Assembly (NCBI GenBank): GCA_963781785.1
Contig: CAWAHD010000005.1
Coordinates: forward strand, 1,240,001-1,304,000
DNA: 64,000 nucleotides
From: CAWAHD01 sp963781785
GTDB taxonomy: Bacteria > Planctomycetota > Planctomycetia > Isosphaerales > Isosphaeraceae
Direction of reading: 5' to 3'
The translations under genes and the position numbers were made by a program. Numbering within the stretch: the stretch's first letter is position 1; every line of letters starts with the position of its first letter. Positions 48,989 through 57,042 of this stretch are shown one piece after another. A model generated the notes under the pieces. It saw only the letters and a list, made by a program, of their open reading frames with translations, did not search any database and was not told the DNA's origin.

Positions 48989-49174
48989 TCAAGCGTGAAG
49001 TTTGCGCTTTCTTGGCATCCGGGGCATCGGCAGCGGTTCGTCTGCCCGGTACGTGAGAGTCGTGATACGGCCGTACCAGTCCTCGTTTTCGTGCAGCAAT
49101 GAGTTTCGCTGCGGGCTCTCTGTCACGGCATCGTGCTCGACCGCGTGTTTCGGCTGTTTGTCGTTGGATCGCAT
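48989..49174 (-). CDS. Possible 61-residue protein
   Basis: MRSNDKQPKHAVEHDAVTES is followed by NEDWYGRITTLTYRADEPLPMP and a basic end MPRKRKLHA. The composition is plausible and the frame starts with ATG, but no family is recognised and no strong ribosome-binding site is seen. It may be a leftover of a mobile gene. Confidence 0.3.
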   Translation of the reverse strand: MRSNDKQPKHAVEHDAVTESPQRNSLLHENEDWYGRITTLTYRADEPLPMPRMPRKRKLHA

Positions 49175-50123
49175 GGCGTGGGTCTCCTCACTTCGATTAG
49201 GTGACGGAGTTACGGGATTCGATCGGGTTGGGTTGTGCGGGTTGGCGGGATGCTTGCGTGCCAGGCCCGCGGCGCAGCGCGGCTGGTGGGTTTCGGAATC
49301 GGCGAACTCGAACCCGGGCGACGCCGTTGCCGTCGGCTTCGCGACCGTTCACGGGGTCCTCGGGCGTGTGCGGGGCCGCAGCCGTGGACGAAGCCGGCGA
49401 GGAGGCGTTCCGGCAGGGGAGCGGGAGGGAAAGGGCACGCAACGCATTGGGACCGGCGAGCCCCGACGCGCGGTCGGTGCGAGCCTCCAGCGGGCGCTAT
49501 GGGCCAGGGTCATAGAACGGCCGCCTGGCTCCGCTCCGTCAATCCGCCCATCGTGCCCGCAATTCGGCGGCCGGTTATGCGCCCCACCGCCTACGGATCA
49601 CCGACCGCGACGCGGCGCGGCGTCGACCCGTTCAGGGCCGGCGGTTTCTCGTGTTGATCCCCGAGCACCGACATCGGACTCGCGACTCCCCTCGCGTACG
49701 TGGCCGAGATCGCGGTCTTGCCTTCGCCGAACCGCCTTTCTCGGGACCGTCCCGACAGTTGCTATCGCACGGGCTGGCGTGTCAACGACCGGAACGCCAT
49801 TTTGTGTGCGCGGTCGCCTCCGTGCATTTTTCTGCAATCTCGGATCCCGCGGCGTGCGCCATCTTGGGGGCCGGCATGCCAACCCCGGGGATCGTGGCAC
49901 TACGGCACCGACCGTCGAAATCCGGCGAGGATCACCTTGCGACCTCCCGGATGTCGTCTTAGCCAAACCGCCCAACCTGACAAAACCGACGCACAAATCG
50001 GACCTGCACGTGGGTCGCTTTCTTTTCTGCTTTAGCCACACCGCCCAGTCTTCCAGAAAACGCGGCGGAACCCAAGTTTGGAAGTGACTGTTCTTTCTTT
50101 TCGGGCGCAGTCGCACTTTGTCG
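49175..50123. other. Gene-poor stretch with REP-transposase-locus debris
   Basis: GGGCACGCAACGCATTGGG near 49433 and a GGTTATGCGCCCCACC ... GATCACCGACCGCGACGCG block near 49575 resemble the flank of the complete transposase (60232 and about 60380-60425). The open frames over the stretch are Arg/Ala-rich shadows. I see no gene. Confidence 0.4.
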
Positions 50124-50282
50124 GTGAACGTCGCGATCGGTCGCTACTACTGCCGTGACTGTCGCAGCCACGGCAACCACCTGGACCTTTCGGCCGCCGC
50201 CAAAGACCTGCCACTGCATTACGCGGCCATCGACCTCTGCCAGAGGCTCGGTCGTGAAGTGCCCTGGATCCGGCGCTGGTGA
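50124..50282 (+). pseudogene. Fragment of a CHC2-type zinc-finger mobile-element protein
   Basis: The fragment reads YYCRDCRSHGNHLDLSAAAKDLPLHYAAIDLCQRLGREVPWIRRW and then stops. C-x2-C followed by GNxLDL resembles the end of CHC2/primase-type zinc fingers carried near transposases in planctomycetes (recalled, not searched). The N-terminal half is missing. Confidence 0.4.
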
Positions 50283-50455
50283 GAAACCGCTACGCGGCAT
50301 TGTCTCCGCACCACCCCGTCAAACGACCGATCAGAGAAGAGGCCACCGGTACTCCGGCCGATCATCCGGCGAGCGATGAACCATCGATTATCTTGATCAG
50401 AGTGTCCTCGATTATCGTGCTCACTCTCAGAACTCAATACTAATCGTGCCCCGGT

Positions 50456-50555
50456 TCCCGTCCCCGTGGGTAAGACGCCCGCTGAGCTTTTGATCGGCCA
50501 AGCACACCCGCACTGGCTGGAGATGCTCGGCTACACGCGCTTCGCCCAGGCCTAA
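50456..50555 (+). pseudogene. Transposase C-terminal fragment
   Basis: The fragment reads VGKTPAELLIGQAHPHWLEMLGYTRFAQA and stops. The pattern TPAELLxGxxHPHWLExLGYxRF is what I would expect at the end of a DDE transposase. No catalytic part remains. It probably belongs with the fragment at 50124. Confidence 0.35.
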
Positions 50556-50867
50556 GGCCGTCGGGGCACCATGCCGAGAACCTTGCACGGTCAAGGCACG
50601 CTCATCGTCCGTACTGTTACCCGAATAACGCCGAATTTGAACCAGGCCGAAATATCACAACGATAATCGCCGCAAGTCTACGGATGCCAATAACATCGGT
50701 TATCCTGGCGCCATTCGGATCTGACCTCATGGACGCCAAGAACATTGGTTGGGGCGACACGGAGTTTCCGAAGCAGCGACCGGACTTGGCGCGACACCCA
50801 CGGCGATTGACTTCGATCGACGCGCGGCCGACAGGCCAGTCCCCGCGGATCACCAGGCCCGTTACGC

Positions 50868-51203
50868 TCACAGGGGAGCAGGGCGCGAGCGACGCGTTAA
50901 CACGTCGCTAAACGCCAGTACGCTTGAGAGTCCTCCGACACAAAGCCCCACTGCGACGACAGATAAGCCCACACTGTAGACGACGAAATGCCACCGGAAG
51001 CAGTCGAGCGCCGATTCCATCCACTGAGTCGCGATAAGCAGGCAAGCGCCACAGAATGGCACGGACGCAACCGCACCGAAAACAAGGCGATGACAGCGAA
51101 TGCTGCCGAGGAACGCCATGAATGTAGTGAAGAACACGCCAACCACGACGCCCACCGTCATCTCGATTGCAACCTCCACTGAAGTCGGTAGATCGGTCCC
51201 CAT
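50868..51203 (-). CDS. Small three-helix membrane protein next to the transposon
   Basis: It starts at MGTDLPTSVEVAIEM, with helices at VGVVVGVFFTTFMAFLGSI, LVFGAVASVPFCGACLLIA and HFVVYSVGLSVVAVGLCVGGLSSVLAF. It has 111 residues; no family is recognised. The transposon's left end begins only 17 bp upstream of the ATG, so the gene may have lost its own promoter and could now be read from the transposon operon. Confidence 0.5.
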   Translation of the reverse strand: MGTDLPTSVEVAIEMTVGVVVGVFFTTFMAFLGSIRCHRLVFGAVASVPFCGACLLIATQWMESALDCFRWHFVVYSVGLSVVAVGLCVGGLSSVLAFSDVLTRRSRPAPL

Positions 51204-51220
51204 TAGTGGGTTATCCAAAT

Positions 51221-51284
51221 TGTGCCCCCACCATTAATCGTGCAGCGATTGGGCGTCAAAATGCCGGAGTAATTCGTCTCCTCG
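51221..51284. repeat. Left terminal inverted repeat
   Basis: It begins TGTGCCCCCA and contains ATTGGG and CCGGAGTAAT in the same order as the right end. It covers the stop codon of the last transposase gene (51256). Confidence 0.65.
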
Positions 51285-52797
51285 TGACGTGAAGGAGACC
51301 GAGCTGTTCGAGGACGGGTTGCGCCGCGATCCGCTCGATCTCGGCTTGGGGGTAATGCGAGAGCGCGGCTGCTGGGTCGATCATGCGCTGTTCCAGGACA
51401 GTCGCGATCTCGCTCCTTAAATGTTGCCACATGTTTTTGCGTCTGTCCAGTGACAAAACGGCGCGCACCGCCCAGGTTTCTTCCGGAGTCAGTCCCGTCG
51501 GTCCCCATGGCCGACTCAGTCGGTTGGCGCGAAGACGCGCGGTCAGGAGATCGTCGCTCGTCCAGAAGTCGCGGCGATCCGCTTGATCGGCAACGTGCGC
51601 GGTCAACTCCTTGAGCGTGCGGTTGGCACGCTCACAGCCGCCATTGTACTGGGCACAGTACGGCGGCGAGTACAAAGTGAAAACCTCCCGGCCGAGCAAG
51701 AAGCGCTTCGTCAGGTGGGCGCGGAACGCCGGACCGTTGTCACATTTCATGACCAGCGGCGCACCGTGCTCCTCAAACAAATCGGCCAGTGCTTCCACCA
51801 CGGTCGCCGCGTCCTCGCGCGCCACCGCCAGCCAGAGCAACTGCTGTCGACTCGCCAGGTCGCGCACGTTCAGGATCGCAGGCAAGACGCCGTCGATCAG
51901 GTAGGGGGGATGAGTGAAATCCATCGCCCACACGCTGCCTCCACAGAGCCACTCCAGCCGACACCGTTCCTCGACATGCTCTTGAAGCCACTCGGCACGA
52001 TATCCCGCTTTGAGCTCAGCCAGTTCGGCGCGCGCGACATCGGGATACTCGGCCTGGAGACTCGATAGGCTGATGCTCGGGCCGTGCAGTTCCAGAAAGC
52101 CGGTGACCTCGGCTTGGCGCTCGACCGGGGCAATTTGCGGCGGCCGCCCCCGTGGGCGCGGCGCCAGCCGATCTGCGCCCCAACCTCGATCCCAATTCCA
52201 CATGGTGCGCGGTGAGAGACCAAGAGCACCGGCCGTCTCCTCCGTCGACCAGCCGTGGCCACGCGCGTAACGGCGAAACGCAACCGACCGTTTTCGCAGA
52301 TCGCGCTCGCTCCATCGGCGCTTGGATTGGCGATCCCAACCGCGGCGCGGTACCTCACGGTTGTCGGGCGTTGGCACACGTTCGGCCTGACCGGCGCGAT
52401 CGTCCAGTGGCAGCGAGTCTCGGCGACATCCCTCGACCGCCGCCTGACCGGCCCGCGCCTCACCACTCGCACACGGCGGCGTGCCGGCTGAATGGCCAAG
52501 GGGGTCTCCCGCGGTGGTCATCGTCCAGCCCGGCATGGCGGTCGCGATCGACAAGAGCGCGGCACCATCGTTGCCGACCCACGCGCTCGCGATGCTGCGG
52601 TCGTGACGACGTGCCGGATCGCTGGTCTCGTCGACCACGACCGCCGCAGTTTGGCTCTCAAGTTCGAACTCGAAGTCGGTGTCGTCCCGAGCGTCTCCGG
52701 CTACGGCGTCCCGGAACAGATCGGAATTCGTGGAGGCTTTCCTGGCCTCATGGTCTCGGTGAGGGACGCTGCCTGCATCTTCAACTTGATCCCTCAC
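51256..52797 (-). CDS. DDE transposase 2 of the four-gene transposon
   Basis: The 513-residue protein begins with GTG in a GTGA overlap with the preceding gene. Residues 1-150 are acidic and look disordered. A homeodomain-like HTH follows (about 165-205, WSTEETAGALGLSPRTMWNWDRGW), then an integrase (rve) core with the triad D293 (VWAMDFTHPP), D353 (VMKCDNGPAF) and E389 (NGGCERANRTLKE). The C-terminal part reads WGPTGLTPEETWAVRAVL. It resembles IS481/IS3-like integrases by motif but is longer. All catalytic residues are present, so it may be active. Confidence 0.85.
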   Translation of the reverse strand: MRDQVEDAGSVPHRDHEARKASTNSDLFRDAVAGDARDDTDFEFELESQTAAVVVDETSDPARRHDRSIASAWVGNDGAALLSIATAMPGWTMTTAGDPLGHSAGTPPCASGEARAGQAAVEGCRRDSLPLDDRAGQAERVPTPDNREVPRRGWDRQSKRRWSERDLRKRSVAFRRYARGHGWSTEETAGALGLSPRTMWNWDRGWGADRLAPRPRGRPPQIAPVERQAEVTGFLELHGPSISLSSLQAEYPDVARAELAELKAGYRAEWLQEHVEERCRLEWLCGGSVWAMDFTHPPYLIDGVLPAILNVRDLASRQQLLWLAVAREDAATVVEALADLFEEHGAPLVMKCDNGPAFRAHLTKRFLLGREVFTLYSPPYCAQYNGGCERANRTLKELTAHVADQADRRDFWTSDDLLTARLRANRLSRPWGPTGLTPEETWAVRAVLSLDRRKNMWQHLRSEIATVLEQRMIDPAAALSHYPQAEIERIAAQPVLEQLGLLHVTRRRITPAF

Positions 52798-53195
52798 CGA
52801 CTCGCTTTTTTTGCGGCTTGCTTGAGCTGCGGCTTGGGCCGAGACAGACCTTGGCGCGCCAGCTCCGCCCGTAACTGGGCCCCTTTCAGCTCCAGCTCCA
52901 ACCGCTCAACTTTTTGTTCCAGATTCGCGATCTGCTGTTGCTCGGGCGTTTTCTCCGCCGAGGGACGCCGGCCAGGTGATCCCGGTTCCAGGGTTTTCAC
53001 CCAGCGCTCCAGGCTCTCGTGCTTGAGATCGAAGAACCAAGACTCCTCGATTCCCAGATCGGCGCACGCGTCGGCGATGTTGATCTCCCCCGCGAGATTG
53101 GCCAGGATCACCCGCAGCCGGGCCTTGGCTACGGGTGATCCTGCCAGACGGTCGACTTGGTCAGCGATGCTCAATGGCTTTCGGCCGGCCGGCAT
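52794..53195 (-). CDS. Small HTH/coiled-coil protein of the transposon (third gene)
   Basis: It starts at MPAGRKPLSIADQVDRLAG and contains an HTH-like part (INIADACADLGIEESWFFDLK), then a coiled coil (QQQIANLEQKVERLELELKGAQLRAELA) and a basic tail. It has 133 residues. Its start overlaps the second gene by 35 bp and its stop overlaps the fourth gene by 4 bp. The layout resembles OrfA-type accessory proteins. It could recruit or regulate either transposase (inference). Confidence 0.7.
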   Translation of the reverse strand: MPAGRKPLSIADQVDRLAGSPVAKARLRVILANLAGEINIADACADLGIEESWFFDLKHESLERWVKTLEPGSPGRRPSAEKTPEQQQIANLEQKVERLELELKGAQLRAELARQGLSRPKPQLKQAAKKASR

Positions 53196-53859
53196 GGATA
53201 GACCCTCCGTGATCGCCCTGCCCTTCGGAGCGGATCGTCTCCAACGCCGCTGGTCGATTCCCATCGCCAGCGGGCCCCGCCGCAGGGGGTTTCCCAACGG
53301 GTCCTTGTACCGCAGCCGGCCCTTCCTTGCCAGGTGAATCCGCGGTTTGCAGCAACCGCGCGGCGCGGAGTGCTCGCACGCACGGTTTCCGCCGCCGCCG
53401 TTTGGTTCCGCTGGACGCTTCCTGCGTTTTGCTGGCCGCCGGCGCCAGCCCCAACGCGCGTTGAGTGGTTCGGGCTAGCGCCTGATGGCGAGCTAGCTCA
53501 CGCCGACTGACAGACAGCTCGCGCTCCAGGCGAGCCAGCCGCCGGTCGGTCGAGACCGTGCGCCCAACCGGACGGGGCTCACACGCCCAGATCAGCCCTC
53601 GAATGGCTCGCTGCTCCAGGAGATAGTAGCGCGGCAACCGGATTCCCAGCGCCGTCGCGGCACCAGCGGGAGTCCGCACTCCGGCCAGCACTTCGAGGAC
53701 CAGAGCCGCGGCGCGTCTGGCTTCAGGGCCGATGTGCGGGGCTTGGGGACAATCCGCCGTCAGTTGCCGCCGGTAGGTTCCGCGCGATCGCTGCGCCGCG
53801 GCTTCCTTTTGTCGAGGCGCCGGGCCGTGCGGCCGGGCCGAGGCAGGGTTCGCCGTCAT
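53161..53859 (-). CDS. HTH/coiled-coil protein of the transposon (second gene)
   Basis: The protein has 232 residues, with an HTH-like region (AALVLEVLAGVRTPAGAATALGIRLPRYYLLEQRAIRGLI), a coiled coil (RRLARLERELSVSRRELARHQALA) and a basic patch (KRRRRKPCVRALRAARLL). It starts at an ATG in an ATGA overlap with the end of transposase 1. The architecture parallels the third gene, and the two may be a diverged pair. No known domain is named with confidence. Confidence 0.7.
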   Translation of the reverse strand: MTANPASARPHGPAPRQKEAAAQRSRGTYRRQLTADCPQAPHIGPEARRAAALVLEVLAGVRTPAGAATALGIRLPRYYLLEQRAIRGLIWACEPRPVGRTVSTDRRLARLERELSVSRRELARHQALARTTQRALGLAPAASKTQEASSGTKRRRRKPCVRALRAARLLQTADSPGKEGPAAVQGPVGKPPAAGPAGDGNRPAALETIRSEGQGDHGGSIHAGRPKAIEHR

Positions 53860-55617
53860 GGCTTGCCTCCTTCCTCGTTCGCTGTCTCGTCCGGCGTCGC
53901 CAGCGGGGGCCCTTGCGGCGGCAGCTCTTCGTGCGTCTGTGCCGGCACATCGCCGAGCAGTCCGGCGGCCGGAGAGCCATCCGGGCAGATGGCCTTGGGC
54001 ATCGCGGCTGAGTCCGCAGGAGCGGCTGGCGGCACCAGATCCACTTCTTGTCGAACGCCCCCTTCGCGCGTCAGGAACACGCGCTCGCCTTCGGCATGCA
54101 GGCTGAAATTCTTGCCGCCCAGTTGGCCTGTCACGTAGAACGGGGGCTTGGGCAAGCCGTTGCGAGCCAGCTCCAGTGCGTTGGCGGCGACCCGATCTTT
54201 GAGGGTCAGGAGGACCTCGGGAGCCGCCCCGAAAAACCGGTCCGCCGGCACCAGGCCGTCGATCCCGCTGTGGGTGCGCTGGAAGTTATACCAGTCGATG
54301 AAGTGGCCGATCCGCGCGAGCGTCGGCCAGATCGAGGAACACAGCCGTCTCCACGCACTCGCGCCAGAGCGTTCCCCAGAACCGCTCGATCTTGCCCAAG
54401 GTCTGAGGATGGCGCGGCGCGGCCACGATCTGGCGGATGCCGCGCCCTTTGAGCTCCTTCTGGAAAGCGCTCTCGCCCCGCCAGGTCACGTACTGAGCGC
54501 CATTGTCGGTGAGGATTTCCTCGGGGACTCCGTAGGCCGCGATGCCCGCACGGAGAACCTCCAGCACCAGGGCCGTCGACTGGCTGGCGTGCAGACCGAA
54601 GCTGACGATGAACCGACTGTGGTCGTCGAGGAAGGCAACCAGGTAGACCCGCCGGTTCTGCCGCTTGAGCACGAAGGTGAACAGGTCGGTTTGCCAGAGC
54701 TGGCTGGGCCTGGCCCGCTCGAAGAAGCGGACCTTGTCGGGATGAGGTCGTGTGGGGGTTTCCTGCAACTGGTAGCCCGCCTCATGAAGCACACGGGCGA
54801 CCGCTGGCGGGCTGGCCGGCAGTGCCGGGCCGCGCACCAGCATCTGGCTGATTCGCTCGCATCCCCAGTCGGGATGCGCCTGCTTGAGCAAGAGGATGGT
54901 GCGTTTGGTCAGGTCGGGCAGGCGGCTTCCTTCGCGGGCGCCTCGGGGCTGTTCGAGCAAGCCGGCCGGTCCCTGGTGGGTGAACCGCTGTTTCCAGGCA
55001 TAGAGCGTATGCTTGGAGACGCCCACCAGGGTTGCGAAATCCTTGGCGGGCAAGCCGCTGCGCTGCCAGCAGTCGAGAATCATGAGTCGCTGCTGGGGAT
55101 TGTACGCCGCCGGCTTCACCTCCTCGGGTCGAGCCAGCCGCCGGCCGCGCTGCGTGCGTCTTTTGCCGGTCGGCAGCCCGAGCCCTTGCCGCCTGAGCTC
55201 AGCGACCGGATCGAAATGAGCCGGCGGGCTGTCAGATTCGTTGGTCGGAACCCCGGAGGGCTCGTCCGCCTCCCCACCGAGATCGTCCCGGGCAGGCGAC
55301 TGCGGGGCGTCTCCAAACTCCGGAGCCGTCTCATCCCCACGATCGGGCAGGCCCGGCGGCTCAGGTGTACGTTCATCAGGATGGACCGTCTCCGCAATGC
55401 AGGCGTCCGCATTCTCCGATTTCGTGTCGATCGCGTCCGGAAATGTGATGAGGTCAATCTGGGAATCGACCGCGTCCGGTTCACTTTCCGCCGCCGGATC
55501 ATTCTTTAAATCGGATGTCGGCCGGACCAATTCTTCAGGCGGCCGTTCGCCGGCGCGCCTCGACCACTCCACCACCGATTCCACTCGTTCCACATTTGCT
55601 CCTCGCCTCTGCGGCAT
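53856..55617 (-). CDS. DDE transposase 1 of the four-gene transposon (one frameshift)
   Basis: It starts at the ATG of MPQRRGANVERVESVV at 55617, just inside the right terminal repeat; the frame also runs outwards over the boundary with no sensible start. After a long acidic stretch comes an HTH (about 176-214, LMILDCWQRSGLPAKDFATLVGVSKHTLYAWKQRF), then the rve core with D311 (WQTDLFTF), D371 (ILTDNGAQY) and E411 (TLGKIERFWGTLWRE). The frame changes near 54310; the rest continues FIDWYNFQRTHSGIDG, VPADRFFGAAPEVLLTLKDRVAANAL and ends in a Pro/Glu-rich tail. It has the full catalytic triad. Its relation to transposase 2 is only at fold level by eye. Confidence 0.8.
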
Positions 55618-55627
55618 TGCCGCGGCT

Positions 55628-55695
55628 GGGAGGAGACGTCGATTGCTCCGGTCAATTCTCCCAATTACGCGGCAAGGATTTTGGTTGGGAGGACA
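55628..55695. repeat. Right terminal inverted repeat
   Basis: Read inward from 55695 it begins TGTCCTCCCAACC and carries ATTGGG, CCGGAGCAAT and TCTCCTC in the same order as the left end. About two thirds of the positions agree after gaps. Confidence 0.65.
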
Positions 55696-55697
55696 GG

Positions 55698-55783
55698 GAC
55701 GTTGTGTCACTGTCGATGCTGTAGTTGGTATTGCTGTTGGTATACAGCGAACTCGTGCCGGCGGTGAGAGACCAGCCGGATCA
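55698..55783 (-). pseudogene. Fragment of a Ser-rich protein cut by the transposon
   Basis: Read on the minus strand: WSLTAGTSSLYTNSNTNYSIDSDTTS, matching STSSVYSDSNTNYSTDSDTTS in the Ser-rich gene (58458-58520). The similarity stops 2 bp before the transposon end. The rest of the coding region is not found on the transposon's left side. Confidence 0.65.
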
Positions 55784-55813
55784 CCTTGCTGGGTGGTCGC
55801 GTTTGGCCCCGCT

Positions 55814-56941
55814 TCACCATTTCTCGGGGAGCCGCCAAATCTTCAGCCACGGCTCGACGGGTTGGTCATTCGTGTTTACCCCACACGTGGAAGTCACCAG
55901 GATGCGGCCGTCGGCTGAAAGCTGGAGCATGTCGCAGATTGTCAACCGAGGGCCGCACTCGACCATGCCCAGGATCTTACCCGATTCCACGCTAATCAGA
56001 GTCGCCTTCTGATCGGCCGGGTATTCACCGACCGCGAGCAGTTTCCCATCGGCGGAGATCGATAGGAGCTCCGAGTGCCCCGGGTGGCCGAAGGGCTGAA
56101 CAAAGTCGAAGTGTTTCAACTGTTTCCCCGAAGGGACCGCGAGGAGCGAGAGGCGGTTTTTGGTACACGAGACGAGGACTGAGCCGTCCGTCGAGAAGAT
56201 GTCATTGCTGAACGTGGGCAGACCAAAGATCTTCTCGCGCGTGGTGACGTCATAGACACCGGCGCTTTCGTCGCGGAGATCGTCAATAACGCCGTACCGG
56301 CCGTCGGGTGAGAGTCCCTTCAACGACTGGCCCTCTGGGAATCGCACACTACTCAGTCGCCTGCCTGACTGGACGTCCCAGCGGATGATAACAAAGTGGT
56401 AGTCCAGCGGGCCTGGCTTGTCGCCTGAGCTTACTGATTTCCAGCCGAGCAACGTCCGATCAGCATCGATGAATACCGGCCACACCCCACCTCGGATTGG
56501 AAGAACCACGGATTCCGTCGCACCCGGAACTTTCCAGATTGTAACGCCGTTCCCGTGCACTGCGGCAAGTGCTCGCCCACTTTGGGAATATGCGACGATG
56601 AAGACAGCGTCTTCTTTGCCGCGTGGGTTCGGCAGCATCCGCGACTTGCCGGCCGTCAGATCCCAGAGTTCGATTCCCCGCTTCACCGGCGGCGCCACGA
56701 GCGGTTCCTCGCCCGGGAAAAACTTCCAGTCACGGCCGTACGGCAGCGCGAGTGCTTTGCCGTCCGGGGAAAGGGCCCATTTACCGTCGGAATAGTGCGG
56801 AGCGACGATACCTTCGAGGATCTGGGTGATCTTGCCCGCCGCCGTCTGAGCCGGCGCTGAACGGCCATACGGCTCCCCCAACACGAGCAGCACCCCCAGC
56901 ACCAGAAGGCTCGGAAAGCGGCGAGGGATGCAAAGGAGCAT
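55814..56941 (-). CDS. Secreted WD40-like beta-propeller
   Basis: The signal peptide is PSLLVLGVLLVLGEPYGRSAPAQ. Blades with SPDGKALALPYG, GIELWDLTAGKSRML, RWDVQSGRRLSSVRF, LSPDGRYGVIDD and SISADGKLLAVGEYPADQ fit the WD40/YVTN type. It has 375 residues in one intact frame. It is located just downstream of the Ser-rich protein with the caspase-like end and could be a partner or just a neighbour. Confidence 0.8.
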   Translation of the reverse strand: MLLCIPRRFPSLLVLGVLLVLGEPYGRSAPAQTAAGKITQILEGIVAPHYSDGKWALSPDGKALALPYGRDWKFFPGEEPLVAPPVKRGIELWDLTAGKSRMLPNPRGKEDAVFIVAYSQSGRALAAVHGNGVTIWKVPGATESVVLPIRGGVWPVFIDADRTLLGWKSVSSGDKPGPLDYHFVIIRWDVQSGRRLSSVRFPEGQSLKGLSPDGRYGVIDDLRDESAGVYDVTTREKIFGLPTFSNDIFSTDGSVLVSCTKNRLSLLAVPSGKQLKHFDFVQPFGHPGHSELLSISADGKLLAVGEYPADQKATLISVESGKILGMVECGPRLTICDMLQLSADGRILVTSTCGVNTNDQPVEPWLKIWRLPEKW

Positions 56942-57042
56942 CTTTGGTGCCCTACACTTCGATCAGCCGAGCGGTGTGACAGCCATCGCGGAGAGATGGA
57001 GCCCGGGGGACCAGGGCGCCACGCGGATTTGGCAGGTGAGAT

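Larger units (their letters stand above)
51221..55695 (-). mobile_element. 4.5-kb transposon with four overlapping genes and imperfect terminal inverted repeats
   Basis: The ends read TGTGCCCCCA-CCATTAATC (from 51221) and, inverted, TGTCCTCCCAACCAAAATC (from 55695), and stay alignable with gaps for about 65 bp through ATTGGG, CCGGAG and TCTCCTC. Inside, four genes run right to left with ATGA, 35-bp and GTGA overlaps. The first and last are DDE transposases. The sequence just outside the right end (55698 on) matches the Ser-rich gene at 58458, which independently fixes that boundary to within a few bases. No target-site duplication is visible. Confidence 0.75.

Noticed and set aside
48491..50087. 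Several 200-360-codon frames between 48.5 and 50.1 kb.
   Set aside because: They cross hairpin elements and GC-rich non-coding DNA and contain no family motif; different frames are open over the same bases.
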